A DNA stretch of 38,933 nucleotides from NCBI RefSeq assembly GCF_009932555.1, contig NZ_BLJO01000002.1, positions 477,940 through 516,872 of the forward strand, given 5' to 3'. The notes beneath the pieces were generated by a model. The model did not search any database, was not told the DNA's origin, and saw only the letters and a list, made by a program, of their open reading frames with translations. The translations under genes and the position numbers were made by a program. This document shows positions 19,821 to 28,353 of this stretch, piece after piece (the first letter of the stretch is position 1; each line of letters opens with the position of its first letter). The DNA is from Steroidobacter agaridevorans (GTDB lineage: Bacteria; Pseudomonadota; Gammaproteobacteria; Steroidobacterales; Steroidobacteraceae).

Positions 19821-21782
19821 TCAGGCGAATTCCACTTGCCCCGGCTTCATCGGCGCCGGCGCCTCGCTCTCCGGCGCGGGCAACTGCACCTTCACGCAGT
19901 TCCGCCCCGCCCGTTTTGCGTCATACAACGCCGCGTCCGCCCGTTGCAACATGGTGCTGGGTGTATCGCCGGTCGATTTCGCCATGGTTAGCCCGATGCT
20001 GACGGTAATGCGACGATCGTTCAGCCAGCGTCGCGTATCGATGCTCATCACGCTTTCGCGGAAGCGCTCCGCCAGGCGATACGCCCGGTCATAGTCCGCG
20101 CCCGGAATCGCCACCACGAACTCTTCACCACCGAGGCGGCCGATGAAGGCCGGCTCGTGCACGTCCTCGCGCAACTCCCGGGCGACCGCCTTCAGCGCCT
20201 CATCGCCTTCGGCATGACCATGCTGATCGTTGATGCTCTTGAAGTGGTCGATATCGATGATCAGCATCGCACAGCTGGGCGGATTCGGCTGTTGCAACAA
20301 TGGCGCAAGTCGCGTCAACACGGCGCGACGATTCGGCACGCCCGTCAGCTCGTCGGTCATCGCCAGGGTTCGCATGCGGCGGGTCGAGCGCCACTGGTGC
20401 CAGGCCAGGATTCCCAGCAACACGATCAGGACGACGGTCAACACGATCACCGCTCGTTGCCAATTGCGCGCGCGCTGGCCTTCCGCCAGGGCCAGCTGGT
20501 TGGCGTTGTTCTCACGGACCAGCAAGGCGTTCTCTTTTTCCTTCGCCGCGGTGTCGAACTCCACCTTCAAGGTCGCGAAACGCTGATCGACCTGATTGCG
20601 GAACATGCGTTCGGACGTTTCCTGCGCATTGAGCAGATGAGCGTAACCTTCGCGCCAATCGCCCATGTCAGACAGCACCGCCGCGAGCTCACCATAGGTG
20701 GCCCGCAGCTCGCTCAATGAATCAGCCTGGCGGAACACGCCGAGCGCTGCCTGCAATGCTTCAGCACTGGCCGGCAACTGTCGCAGCCGATGCAGCGCCA
20801 CGCCACGCGCCAATTGAATCTGCGCATTCAGGCGTGCATCCGGCGTCTGCCGTTGCAGGACCATCGCTTGTTCGAGCGTCTGCAAAGCACCGTTTGGATC
20901 GCCCTTGGCGTTCTTCACCGCCGCCAGGCCACGCAGTGCATACGCTTCGCCGCGCGGATAATTCAACTGACGATTGATGTCGTAAGACTCTTGAAACGCC
21001 GCTTGCGCCGCGTCCCATTCGCGCAGGTTCTCGTGAGCGCGGCCGAGGTTGTGAAGCGTCACGCCCTGCTCGCGATACATGCCGGCTTCGCGCTGAACCT
21101 TGAGCGCCTGGTCATACATGTATCTCGCCTGGGCGTAGTCACCCATGCGGTTGTAGAGAATCGCGATGCCATTCAGTGCGGTGAGCGAATGGTGCGGCAG
21201 GTCGAGCTCTTCGTAGAGCGCCTGACCGCGCTTCAAATCGGCGAGGCCGGTCGCGTATTGGCCCTGCAGGCCGAGCAGATAGCCGCGGGCGAACAAGGAC
21301 GCCGCGAGCATTTCATCGTCCTGAGCGCGCGTCGCGACGGCGACAGCCTGCTCGTAGAGTTCGCGAGCGCGAGCGTTTTCGCTGACGGTTTCCAGGATCG
21401 TGCCTTCGCAGTTGAGCACGCCCGCCTCGAGACCGCGGCGAGTCGCCCGCGGCAGCAGGGCGCGAGCTTTGGCGACTTCGGCTTCGGCCGCCGCCTTGTC
21501 CCGTTCGGAGAGGTGATCACAGAGCAGCAACCGCGCCCGGATCTCCAGATCGGCGTTGGGCTGGTTGGCGAGAATCTTCAGCGCCGCTTGGGTATCCCGA
21601 ACACTGTCTTCGGGTCTGGCGCGAACCGCGGCCGCGGCCCGATCGATGTAGGTTTGGGCGGGATGCGGCGTCGATGCTGTTTCTGTCGGGCGCGGGTCGG
21701 CCGCCCGCACCGTCCCTGCCACAGTCAGAATTGCGACGGCCAGGAACAGGCACGCCGTTCGGATGAGAGTGAGAAGTCGCAA
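19821..21782 (-). CDS. TPR-repeat membrane diguanylate cyclase (GGDEF)
   Basis: A protein of about 653 residues predicted to make cyclic di-GMP. It has an N-terminal signal/anchor (LRLLTLIRTACLFLAVAIL), a periplasmic array of tetratricopeptide repeats (about 50-390), a coiled-coil region, a transmembrane helix (AVIVLTVVLIVLLGILAW), then a cytoplasmic GGDEF domain. The active-site motif is GGEEF (551-555), so catalysis should be intact. The four residues at the usual RxxD inhibitory I-site are HEPA, so product inhibition at that site is probably lost. The start is uncertain. No in-frame ATG precedes the signal; a TTG at 21782 fits, whereas a TTG at 21869 lies inside the terminator of the upstream gene. 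It is 20 bases from the dipeptidase start. Confidence 0.9.
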   Translation of the reverse strand: MRLLTLIRTACLFLAVAILTVAGTVRAADPRPTETASTPHPAQTYIDRAAAAVRARPEDSVRDTQAALKILANQPNADLEIRARLLLCDHLSERDKAAAEAEVAKARALLPRATRRGLEAGVLNCEGTILETVSENARARELYEQAVAVATRAQDDEMLAASLFARGYLLGLQGQYATGLADLKRGQALYEELDLPHHSLTALNGIAILYNRMGDYAQARYMYDQALKVQREAGMYREQGVTLHNLGRAHENLREWDAAQAAFQESYDINRQLNYPRGEAYALRGLAAVKNAKGDPNGALQTLEQAMVLQRQTPDARLNAQIQLARGVALHRLRQLPASAEALQAALGVFRQADSLSELRATYGELAAVLSDMGDWREGYAHLLNAQETSERMFRNQVDQRFATLKVEFDTAAKEKENALLVRENNANQLALAEGQRARNWQRAVIVLTVVLIVLLGILAWHQWRSTRRMRTLAMTDELTGVPNRRAVLTRLAPLLQQPNPPSCAMLIIDIDHFKSINDQHGHAEGDEALKAVARELREDVHEPAFIGRLGGEEFVVAIPGADYDRAYRLAERFRESVMSIDTRRWLNDRRITVSIGLTMAKSTGDTPSTMLQRADAALYDAKRAGRNCVKVQLPAPESEAPAPMKPGQVEFA

Positions 21783-21865
21783 GCCCGAGGATTCATTGAA
21801 TAGTGAGGCGAGCTGCGATGGTATCGGCTTCCCCGCCCCGCCACCACCTTCACCCTCACAGGCGA

Positions 21866-21904
21866 GCAAAGAAAAGCCCGTGCGCCAGGTCGGGGCGCAC
21901 GGGC
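21866..21904 (-). terminator. Strong Rho-independent terminator after the cytochrome gene
   Basis: An 11-bp perfect stem, GCCCGTGCGCC (21876-21886) with GGCGCACGGGC (21894-21904), encloses a 7-base loop and on the minus strand is followed by TTTTCTTT. It starts about 25 bases after the stop codon of the beta-propeller cytochrome gene. There is no T-tract in the plus direction, so it terminates minus-strand transcription only. The diguanylate cyclase gene therefore needs its own promoter. Confidence 0.88.
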
Positions 21905-21929
21905 AGACGGGATTAAGTCACTTCGACGG

Positions 21930-24773
21930 TCACAGGCCCAGACCGATCCGCCGGCCGGAGCCCGGGGGCACGCAGGTGTATGTCACCTCCTGCCCGGTCG
22001 TGGCGGCCAATGCCCGCAACGAGGCGTCGGTGCGACGGGTGCCGTCGGCGGCCACGAAGTCGCCGGCTGCCGCATCCAGCAGATAGCCCTTCAAGCTGCC
22101 GGCGAGCGCCACCTTGGCGATCAGGTCGCATTCCCTGGTCGCCCCGCCCAGTTCCTTGGACACGAAGTTCGCCTTGGCCCGCTGGATCAGCAGATTGATT
22201 CGCGGGTTCACGGCGCTGGCATTGGCATTGGTGAGCGTGACTTGCTGACCGACGATGGGCGCAAGGTCGCTGTCGAACGCCAGCATGAACTGCACCACGT
22301 CCCGGCGGGTGGCATCCGGATTGAGGATCGGGAAGCCGGCGTTCAATTGAGGATTGAACACCACCGCGGTGAAGAACCGGAACAGCGTGTCGACCGAGCC
22401 GTCGTTGACGAAGCCGAAACCACGGATCTGGTTGCCCATATTGCCGGTGTCAGGCGCGCCGAAGAAATTCACCCGCGGCGCCCCGAACATGCCGACCTTC
22501 GTATACATGTTCCGCAGATGCGGGATCTTCACGATCTGCGTGATGCCTTCGAAGCTCGCCGCGCCGCCGGTGCCGAAGAAGCCCGACGCCGGATCGAGAC
22601 GATGGCAGCCTTCGCAGTTGAACGCGGTGTCGCCCGGGATGATGCCGCCCAGAATGGGAATCTCGATGCCGTCCGACGGCCGCGAGCCGACATAGAAATT
22701 GCGGCCGCGGGTCTGGGCTGCGTTGAGCGAATTATCCAGCGCACGCACCGGATTCGGCGGCGGCAGCACCTTGAGCTGGAAGTTGGTGAAGCTTTGCATG
22801 TCGGCCGTGCTGGGCAGACCGTCGCGCCCCACCAATCCCTCGAACGCCACGATGAAGTTATTGAAGGAAAGATTGGCATCGAGCGGATCGCTGCCGAAGT
22901 GCCCCGTCGCCCGATCGCCGCGCCAGTGCATGGCGCCGGAATTACGCAGGCCGCGCAACGTCTGCGTGGTCATCGGACCTTTCATCGGATGGAATTCCTC
23001 AACGTCGTCGCTGCCGTTGATGGGCGTGCGCACGCCGAACAGCGTCTTGCCGATGGCGATCTCCAGATCGCTGGTCAGGTTCTTCGGCAACGGATTGTGC
23101 GTGACTACATCGTCGGGGTTGCCCAGGTCCCAGGCCAGGTCATCCACGTCGCCGAAGATGTGGCAGCTGGCGCAGGAGGCCTCGCCATTCGCCGACAGCA
23201 CCGTTGCATCGTAAAGCTTGGCCCGGCCCTGCACGACCGCGGCCGGCTCGGGATTCGGCAATGTCACGGCCGCGACCTGCGCGCGAGTGGTCGTGTCGAT
23301 GACTTTCACCGAGTTGTCGAAGCGCGTCGTTACATACAATCGGCCGCGCGACTCATCCAACACCAGGCCGCTCGGACCGCCGCCGCTTACATTTATATAG
23401 TTGGCGCTCGCCGCACGCGGATTGAATGTATCCGCCTCGAGCGCGGCAGTACTGAAAACACCGATACGGCTGGAGCCGAACGCCGCGACATAGAGCGTCT
23501 GGCCATTGCCGGTCACCGCCATCTCGAGCGGCGTCGACAGGCTGTGATTGCGGGCTGTCGGATCGAAGCCCGACTCGTTGGCGAGCTTGGTGTAGTCCAG
23601 ATGTTTGTTCAGGTGCCGAGGGGTGACCGACGAGCCGGAGATCACAGTGATGCGCGTTTCTGCGAGATGACCTTGCACCGTCTGACCGGCGTACTCGCCC
23701 GGTCCTTCGAAGCGCTGCAGGTTGAACGCCTCGGTGTTGGAGACATAGAGCTTGCCGGTCGCCGGATTCGCGATCATGTTGAACAGCGTCGTGCCGACAT
23801 GCGCGTAGCTTGCGGTCTGCGACAGGGTTCGCGCGTCCACCGCGAACACATCGAGATCCGGCAAGCGGAATCGCACGGCATTGTTCCAGTTGCGGCCGAG
23901 CTCGTCTTCCCAGCGGCCGCTGGCGTTATTGAATTTCACAATGAGGCCGGTCTCCGGGGCGCGCTTGCCTTCGAAGTTCGTGCCCGGTCCGGGGTTGCCG
24001 CCCGGCATGATGGAGAGGTTGTCGACGATACAGGGCACGTTGGGGCGGAAGCCGTCGCACACCATGGGCTCCAGAATCGTCGTGGTCTGGTTGCCCGATT
24101 TGAACGCCGCGACGTACACGGTGTTTTTATCCGGGCTCACCGCCAAAGCGCGCGGCGTATCGCTGAAGAAGTTCATGATCCGCACCGGCGTGCCGCCGAC
24201 CGTATTGCCGAGACTGGCCGGGTCGAACACCCAGACGTCGTTGCGGCCGACGCCAGGCGTGATCAATTGCGGATCGCCCGCCCCCGGCACGCTGCTGATG
24301 GAGCCATCGGTGCGCTGTTGTCCACGGTGCGCCGTGGTGATGAACGCCCTCGCCGGCGAGCCTGCGAACACGATGTCCCGCGGCTCGTCACCTACGAGCA
24401 GCGTCCGTGTAACTCTGGGCGTGCCACTCAGCGTGACGACACTGATGCTGTCGGAAAGATGATTGACGACCCAGACCTCGGAGTCGTTGCGGGCCGCGAC
24501 CGCCACCGGCTCCAGTCCGACCGGCACTCGCGCCCGCAGCGCCAGCCCGCTCAAGGTGATATCGAAGACTTCGAGCGTGTTATCCGGCGTGTTCGTGACG
24601 AACAGGCGCGTGCGGTCGGGCGACATGGCGATCGGTCGCACGTGTCCGGACTCGAAGGCGACGAAGTTGGGCGCCTGGGCAAGCGCGCCAAAGCTTACAA
24701 ACAGTGTTGCGCAGAACAGAACTGCACGCCCCCATACCGTCCTGGCATGGGAGCACATGGCTTTGCTGCACAT
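21930..24773 (-). CDS. Exported beta-propeller / di-haem c-type cytochrome
   Basis: A 947-residue periplasmic protein with a signal peptide ending FGALAQA (about 1-34). Residues about 40-510 form a YncE/SMP30-like beta-propeller with repeated SPDRTRLFVTNTPDNTLEVFD-type blades (written here in shortened form). The C-terminal half carries two haem-binding CxxCH motifs, CASCH (about 534) and CEGCH (about 720). HPMKGPMTTQTLRGL and HWRGDR segments resemble those of MauG/cytochrome-c-peroxidase relatives. It probably does redox chemistry or electron transfer in the periplasm; the substrate is unknown. The ATG has a GGGGGAG Shine-Dalgarno 9 bases upstream. It is divergent from a MalT-like regulator and ends in a strong terminator, so it is a stand-alone unit that the regulator may control. 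Confidence 0.88.
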   Translation of the reverse strand: MCSKAMCSHARTVWGRAVLFCATLFVSFGALAQAPNFVAFESGHVRPIAMSPDRTRLFVTNTPDNTLEVFDITLSGLALRARVPVGLEPVAVAARNDSEVWVVNHLSDSISVVTLSGTPRVTRTLLVGDEPRDIVFAGSPARAFITTAHRGQQRTDGSISSVPGAGDPQLITPGVGRNDVWVFDPASLGNTVGGTPVRIMNFFSDTPRALAVSPDKNTVYVAAFKSGNQTTTILEPMVCDGFRPNVPCIVDNLSIMPGGNPGPGTNFEGKRAPETGLIVKFNNASGRWEDELGRNWNNAVRFRLPDLDVFAVDARTLSQTASYAHVGTTLFNMIANPATGKLYVSNTEAFNLQRFEGPGEYAGQTVQGHLAETRITVISGSSVTPRHLNKHLDYTKLANESGFDPTARNHSLSTPLEMAVTGNGQTLYVAAFGSSRIGVFSTAALEADTFNPRAASANYINVSGGGPSGLVLDESRGRLYVTTRFDNSVKVIDTTTRAQVAAVTLPNPEPAAVVQGRAKLYDATVLSANGEASCASCHIFGDVDDLAWDLGNPDDVVTHNPLPKNLTSDLEIAIGKTLFGVRTPINGSDDVEEFHPMKGPMTTQTLRGLRNSGAMHWRGDRATGHFGSDPLDANLSFNNFIVAFEGLVGRDGLPSTADMQSFTNFQLKVLPPPNPVRALDNSLNAAQTRGRNFYVGSRPSDGIEIPILGGIIPGDTAFNCEGCHRLDPASGFFGTGGAASFEGITQIVKIPHLRNMYTKVGMFGAPRVNFFGAPDTGNMGNQIRGFGFVNDGSVDTLFRFFTAVVFNPQLNAGFPILNPDATRRDVVQFMLAFDSDLAPIVGQQVTLTNANASAVNPRINLLIQRAKANFVSKELGGATRECDLIAKVALAGSLKGYLLDAAAGDFVAADGTRRTDASLRALAATTGQEVTYTCVPPGSGRRIGLGL

Positions 24774-24866
24774 GGCTGGTGACTCCCCCTTTTGATGGCG
24801 TCGTGAAGTGACGGCCCGCTGTGGTTCAGCGGATGACGCGGATGCTAGGCGGCTGCATAATCGGAG

Positions 24867-24889
24867 CGCCCCCTTCGATCGGAGGGGCG
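24867..24889. promoter_or_regulatory. GC-rich inverted repeat in the cytochrome/regulator divergent spacer
   Basis: CGCCCC (24867-24872) pairs with GGGGCG (24884-24889) around an 11-base middle. It lies in the 172-base spacer between the divergent cytochrome and LuxR-type genes. An AT-rich run at 24911-24920 (TATTTATTTT) could serve as a -10 region for either direction, but no convincing -35 is visible. The repeat may be a binding site or a leader hairpin. Confidence 0.3.
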
Positions 24890-24945
24890 GCGCCGATGTT
24901 TTCCGGCCGATATTTATTTTAGAAACGGATCATTCGGGGGAGCGC

Positions 24946-27696
24946 GTGGCACACCAGCTCACCAGACACGGCAAGGATCGGGCCGAACCCGTGGCGCCTC
25001 GTCCGGCGTCACACTCCGTCAGCGACCTCGGCCCGCACTATCTGATTCACAGCAAGCTCAAGCCGCCCCAATGCGCGACCACGTGCATCGAGCGCGGCAC
25101 GTTGCTGGCGCGAATCGATGCCGCCACCGGGCAAAAACTAACGTTGCTCGCGGCGCCCGTCGGCTCGGGCAAGACTACCTTGCTGGCCCAATGGCATCGG
25201 CATTCATGTGCGTCGCACTCCGTCGCATGGTTGTCGCTCGATGAGCAGGACAACGAGCCGGTCCGATTCTTTTCTTATCTCATTGCCGCGGTCCGTTCCG
25301 TGTGCCCCGCGTTCGATGCCTATCTTCCGCATCGGCGGGGCGCGGATGAATCGCTCGACGCCGCCATCGCGGTTTTCATCGCCAGCCTGGGCCGGCTGAA
25401 CCCGCCGATTTGTATCGTCGTGGACGATTTACAAATGCTCAGCACACCGGTGCTGGTGCGGGCCGTCGATGCTTTGCTGTTGCAGTCCCCGGCTGGGATT
25501 CGATGGATCCTGTCCGGCCGTGGCCTGCCGCCGCTACACATGGGTCAGCTGCAGCTGAACGATCAGCTCATGACGCTCGGCTCGGAAGACCTGAACTTCG
25601 ATACGGATGCGATCGTGCAGTTAGGCGCGCAGTTGTGTCACCGGTCGCTCACCGAGGACGAAGCGCAGAGCATTCGACGCAGCACCGAGGGCTGGGTCGC
25701 CGGCGTGAAACTCGCCCTGCTCGCCGCCGCCGGGTCTCGCGACGGCATTGGCGATTTCAACGGCTCTCATTATGAAGTGGCTCGTTACCTGGGAACGTCG
25801 GTCCTGCAGGAGCAGGAGCCTCAGCTGCGTGAGTTCTTGATCGCGAGCAGCGTCGTGGATCGCATGACGGCCGAGCTCTGCAATGCCTTGCTCGGCATCG
25901 CGCATAGTCAGTCGTTGCTCGAACAGCTCGAGCGCTCGCAGCTGTTCATTCAGCCGCTCGATAGTCATGGCCATTGGTACAGATATCACACGTTGTTTCT
26001 CGATTTCCTGCGCAGCCACTTGCGGCATGACACGGCCCAGCTGTCCATATTGAATGAGCGCGCGAGCCGCTGGTACGCGGAACATCAACTCTACGCCGAA
26101 GCGCTTCATCATGCGTTCGCTGCGAGTAACGAGGAGTGGCGTCTGGAGTTGTTGGAGCGCTGCGCGACGACGTGGCTGCGGGCCGGTGAGACTGTCGCGG
26201 TCATTCATTGGATCACCAAGGTGCCTCACAACGTCATTCTCGGCCACGCCGGCATCTGCCGGTCGTACATCGCGAGTTTGATCCTCTCGCGACGCTTCAA
26301 TGAAGCCGCCGCGACGTTACGAGAGGTCGAGGCGAATGTCAGCACCGAGCGAGCGCTCGGCTCCGTGCACCTTCGGCTATTGCACGCCATGCTTACTGTG
26401 CTTGCCGACAGCAGCGGCCAGATCGGCATCTCGTCCCCGGAAGCCTTGCGAGACCGCGGCGCCGACAGCTTTCTCATCGGAACGCTGTTGACGCTGCAGG
26501 CGTACACGATGCTGCGCCTGAATCAGTTCGACAAAGCATGGCGCCTGGCCATGCGTGCACGCGATACGTTTGACTCGATCAGCTTGTACAGCCTGGGTTA
26601 TGCCGAGGTGGTTGCGTCACTTGCCGATCGCGCCCAAGGCGACATGAAAGCCGCCGCCGATCGGTGCGAACGAATGTTTCAAATGGTCCGCGGCGGCCAT
26701 CGCACCCCAGCCTGGGTGAACGCGGCGAATGCCCTTGCCTACATGCGCTACGAAGAGAATCGTCTCGACGAGGCGGAAGCGCTTTGCACGGAAGTGCTGC
26801 CGTTACTGTCCGTGCAGTCCACGGTCGAGAATGTCGTCACTGCGTACGTGACGCTCTCGCGTATCAAGGCCAGCAACGGCCGCTATGGCGAAGCCTTCCA
26901 GCTGCTCGACTATCTTCACAGCATGCTCGAGAGCGGCTCGCACGCACGCTTCCTTGCTCAGGTCTGCGCGGAAAAGCTTCGCCTGCTCCTGTCGCAAGAC
27001 AATCTGCAACGCGCGCGCGCCGTGGCGCTGGAGTTCGGGTTACAGCGTCGCGCGCGATCGGGCGAGTGGCGACGGTCTCGGTCCTACGATGAAACGTGGG
27101 AACGTTTCGGTTCAGGCTACGCGGCTCTGCTGATCAAGCAGCGTCAGTACGATGAGGCTCGCGCTCTTTTGCTCGTCCTGCGTGACAGCGCTCATGAAGT
27201 CGGTTACGTGTATCGCGAGGCTCCGCTCGAAGCCGTGCTCGCATGTTGTTACTGGCATTCCGGCGATATTGAATCTGCCTTCGACTGCTTGAACCGCGGC
27301 TTCGCGCTGACCCGCGGTCACGGCTTCACTCGCGGCGTCTTCGATGAGGCGCCGTCGATGATTCAGGTCATCGCCGCCGCCCTAACGAGCGGCCGGCTCT
27401 GCACGCCTCTGCCCACACATTATTTTTGCAAGTTCGAAAACGTATTCTCACAAGCCGTTCCCGTTGTCACACCTTCGCCTCGCAAGTCCGCCCTCCCCTT
27501 GGAGCCGCTGACCGAGCGGGAGGTCGACATGCTCCGCCTGCTGGCGCTGGGCTTGAGCAATCACGAGATCAGCGCTCGATCCCAGATTGCCCTGTCGACG
27601 GCCAAGTGGCACTTGAAAAATGTATTTGCCAAGCTCGACGTCAGCACGCGCACGGGCGCGATTGCACGTGCGCGGGAGATGAGATTGATCGAGTGA
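24946..27696 (+). CDS. LuxR-family ATP-binding regulator, MalT-like (LAL)
   Basis: A 916-residue transcription factor of the large STAND/LAL class. The N-terminal NTPase has Walker A PVGSGKTT (71-78), a Walker B ICIVVDD (about 155-161) and the SEGWVAG-like STAND segment. The middle is a long helical, TPR-like sensor region. The C-terminal LuxR helix-turn-helix (LTEREVDMLRLLALGLSNHEI, shortened, then STAKWHLKNVFAKL) binds DNA. Such proteins are activated by a small molecule plus ATP. I chose the GTG at 24946 because GGGGGAG lies 3 bases before it and the conserved LIHSKLKPP start of the family follows at about 33; upstream in-frame codons to 24808 look unlike protein. It is divergent from the cytochrome gene, its most likely target. 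Confidence 0.92.
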   Translation: MAHQLTRHGKDRAEPVAPRPASHSVSDLGPHYLIHSKLKPPQCATTCIERGTLLARIDAATGQKLTLLAAPVGSGKTTLLAQWHRHSCASHSVAWLSLDEQDNEPVRFFSYLIAAVRSVCPAFDAYLPHRRGADESLDAAIAVFIASLGRLNPPICIVVDDLQMLSTPVLVRAVDALLLQSPAGIRWILSGRGLPPLHMGQLQLNDQLMTLGSEDLNFDTDAIVQLGAQLCHRSLTEDEAQSIRRSTEGWVAGVKLALLAAAGSRDGIGDFNGSHYEVARYLGTSVLQEQEPQLREFLIASSVVDRMTAELCNALLGIAHSQSLLEQLERSQLFIQPLDSHGHWYRYHTLFLDFLRSHLRHDTAQLSILNERASRWYAEHQLYAEALHHAFAASNEEWRLELLERCATTWLRAGETVAVIHWITKVPHNVILGHAGICRSYIASLILSRRFNEAAATLREVEANVSTERALGSVHLRLLHAMLTVLADSSGQIGISSPEALRDRGADSFLIGTLLTLQAYTMLRLNQFDKAWRLAMRARDTFDSISLYSLGYAEVVASLADRAQGDMKAAADRCERMFQMVRGGHRTPAWVNAANALAYMRYEENRLDEAEALCTEVLPLLSVQSTVENVVTAYVTLSRIKASNGRYGEAFQLLDYLHSMLESGSHARFLAQVCAEKLRLLLSQDNLQRARAVALEFGLQRRARSGEWRRSRSYDETWERFGSGYAALLIKQRQYDEARALLLVLRDSAHEVGYVYREAPLEAVLACCYWHSGDIESAFDCLNRGFALTRGHGFTRGVFDEAPSMIQVIAAALTSGRLCTPLPTHYFCKFENVFSQAVPVVTPSPRKSALPLEPLTEREVDMLRLLALGLSNHEISARSQIALSTAKWHLKNVFAKLDVSTRTGAIARAREMRLIE

Positions 27697-27717
27697 ACTG
27701 GGCGCCGGCCGGCCGCC

Positions 27718-28089
27718 TCAGGGGCATTGCGCCGCGTATCCGCCCACGGAGACTGCATTGGCCCGACAAGTCGCGGCGTCGTAGAGGATCATCACTCGAG
27801 TCCCGCTCGCCTGCGCGGACAGCAGCGTCGCCAACAACGTTTTGAGCGTGTCCACGGTCGATCCGGTCGTCAGCCCCTGCAACGCGAACGAGATGGCGCC
27901 CGGCGCGTCGACGTTGCAATTCGGGATGCCCGGCGAAAGCGCCACCGCGACCGAAGGATTGGTGGTGTTATAACCCAGATAGTTGGTTACGCCCGTGACC
28001 GTCTGACAAGCCGACCATTGGTTATCGGCAAAACCGGTGACGGGAACGCCGAGGGCAAGTAACAGAGTGGCGCATTTCGCGAGTTTCAT
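27718..28089 (-). CDS. Small secreted cysteine-containing protein of unknown function
   Basis: A 123-residue precursor with a signal peptide (1-21, ending VTGFA) and a mature domain of about 102 residues. The mature part has four cysteines (in SACQT, NCNVD, TCRAN and the final QCP), suggesting two disulfides. A central helix-like segment (VDTLKTLLATLLSAQASG) precedes the strand TRVMILYD. The order of Cys, helix, SG, strand and C-terminal Cys vaguely recalls the OB-fold B subunits of AB5 toxins such as PltB/SubB, but the identity is too low to claim homology. The ATG has an AAGGAG Shine-Dalgarno at 5 bases, so expression is credible. It is convergent with the LuxR-type regulator and divergent from the 545-residue secreted protein. 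Confidence 0.8.
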   Translation of the reverse strand: MKLAKCATLLLALGVPVTGFADNQWSACQTVTGVTNYLGYNTTNPSVAVALSPGIPNCNVDAPGAISFALQGLTTGSTVDTLKTLLATLLSAQASGTRVMILYDAATCRANAVSVGGYAAQCP

Positions 28090-28353
28090 CCGAGCTCCTT
28101 TCGATGGCGCATCGCCAGTCCAATTGGGCTGTCAAAGTCGAGTTGCGCTCTCTCGACTTTGTGTCGCAACAGTGCGTATGTCAACAAGCGTCACGACGCG
28201 AGACGAACGAATCAGGGTTTCACCGAGCGGCGTCACGCGTTGGAAACATTGATCGTCCGCTGCGAGCCGCGGATGCCGTTGACAACTCTCGCTCGATACA
28301 AGCAATCTATTGGCGCCCTCCTTGAGTTGCAAGACATGGAAACAGGAGTCGTC
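28090..28353. other. Divergent intergenic region with interlocking inverted repeats
   Basis: No gene is visible in this spacer between two divergently oriented secreted-protein genes. It holds a perfect 9-bp inverted repeat (28134-28142 with 28152-28160), a second 6-bp repeat (28142-28147 with 28165-28170) that interlocks with it, and three consensus -35 hexamers TTGACA. Two of these face left (28184-28179 and 28135-28130) and one faces right (28279-28284). Matching -10 boxes are weak. The region therefore looks regulatory. Confidence 0.5.
28134..28170. repeat. Interlocking inverted repeats
   Basis: AAAGTCGAG (28134-28142) is perfectly complementary to CTCGACTTT (28152-28160) with a 9-base loop. 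GTTGCG, starting at the last base of the first left arm and running through the loop (28142-28147), is complementary to CGCAAC (28165-28170). Both helices could only coexist as a pseudoknot, so this is either a pseudoknot, a two-state RNA switch, or overlapping protein sites. Confidence 0.55.

Noticed and set aside
22242-24782. Plus-strand open frame of about 846 codons opposite the cytochrome gene
   Set aside because: Composition is rich in Arg, His and Gln and no motif is visible, while the minus strand has two CxxCH motifs and a signal peptide.
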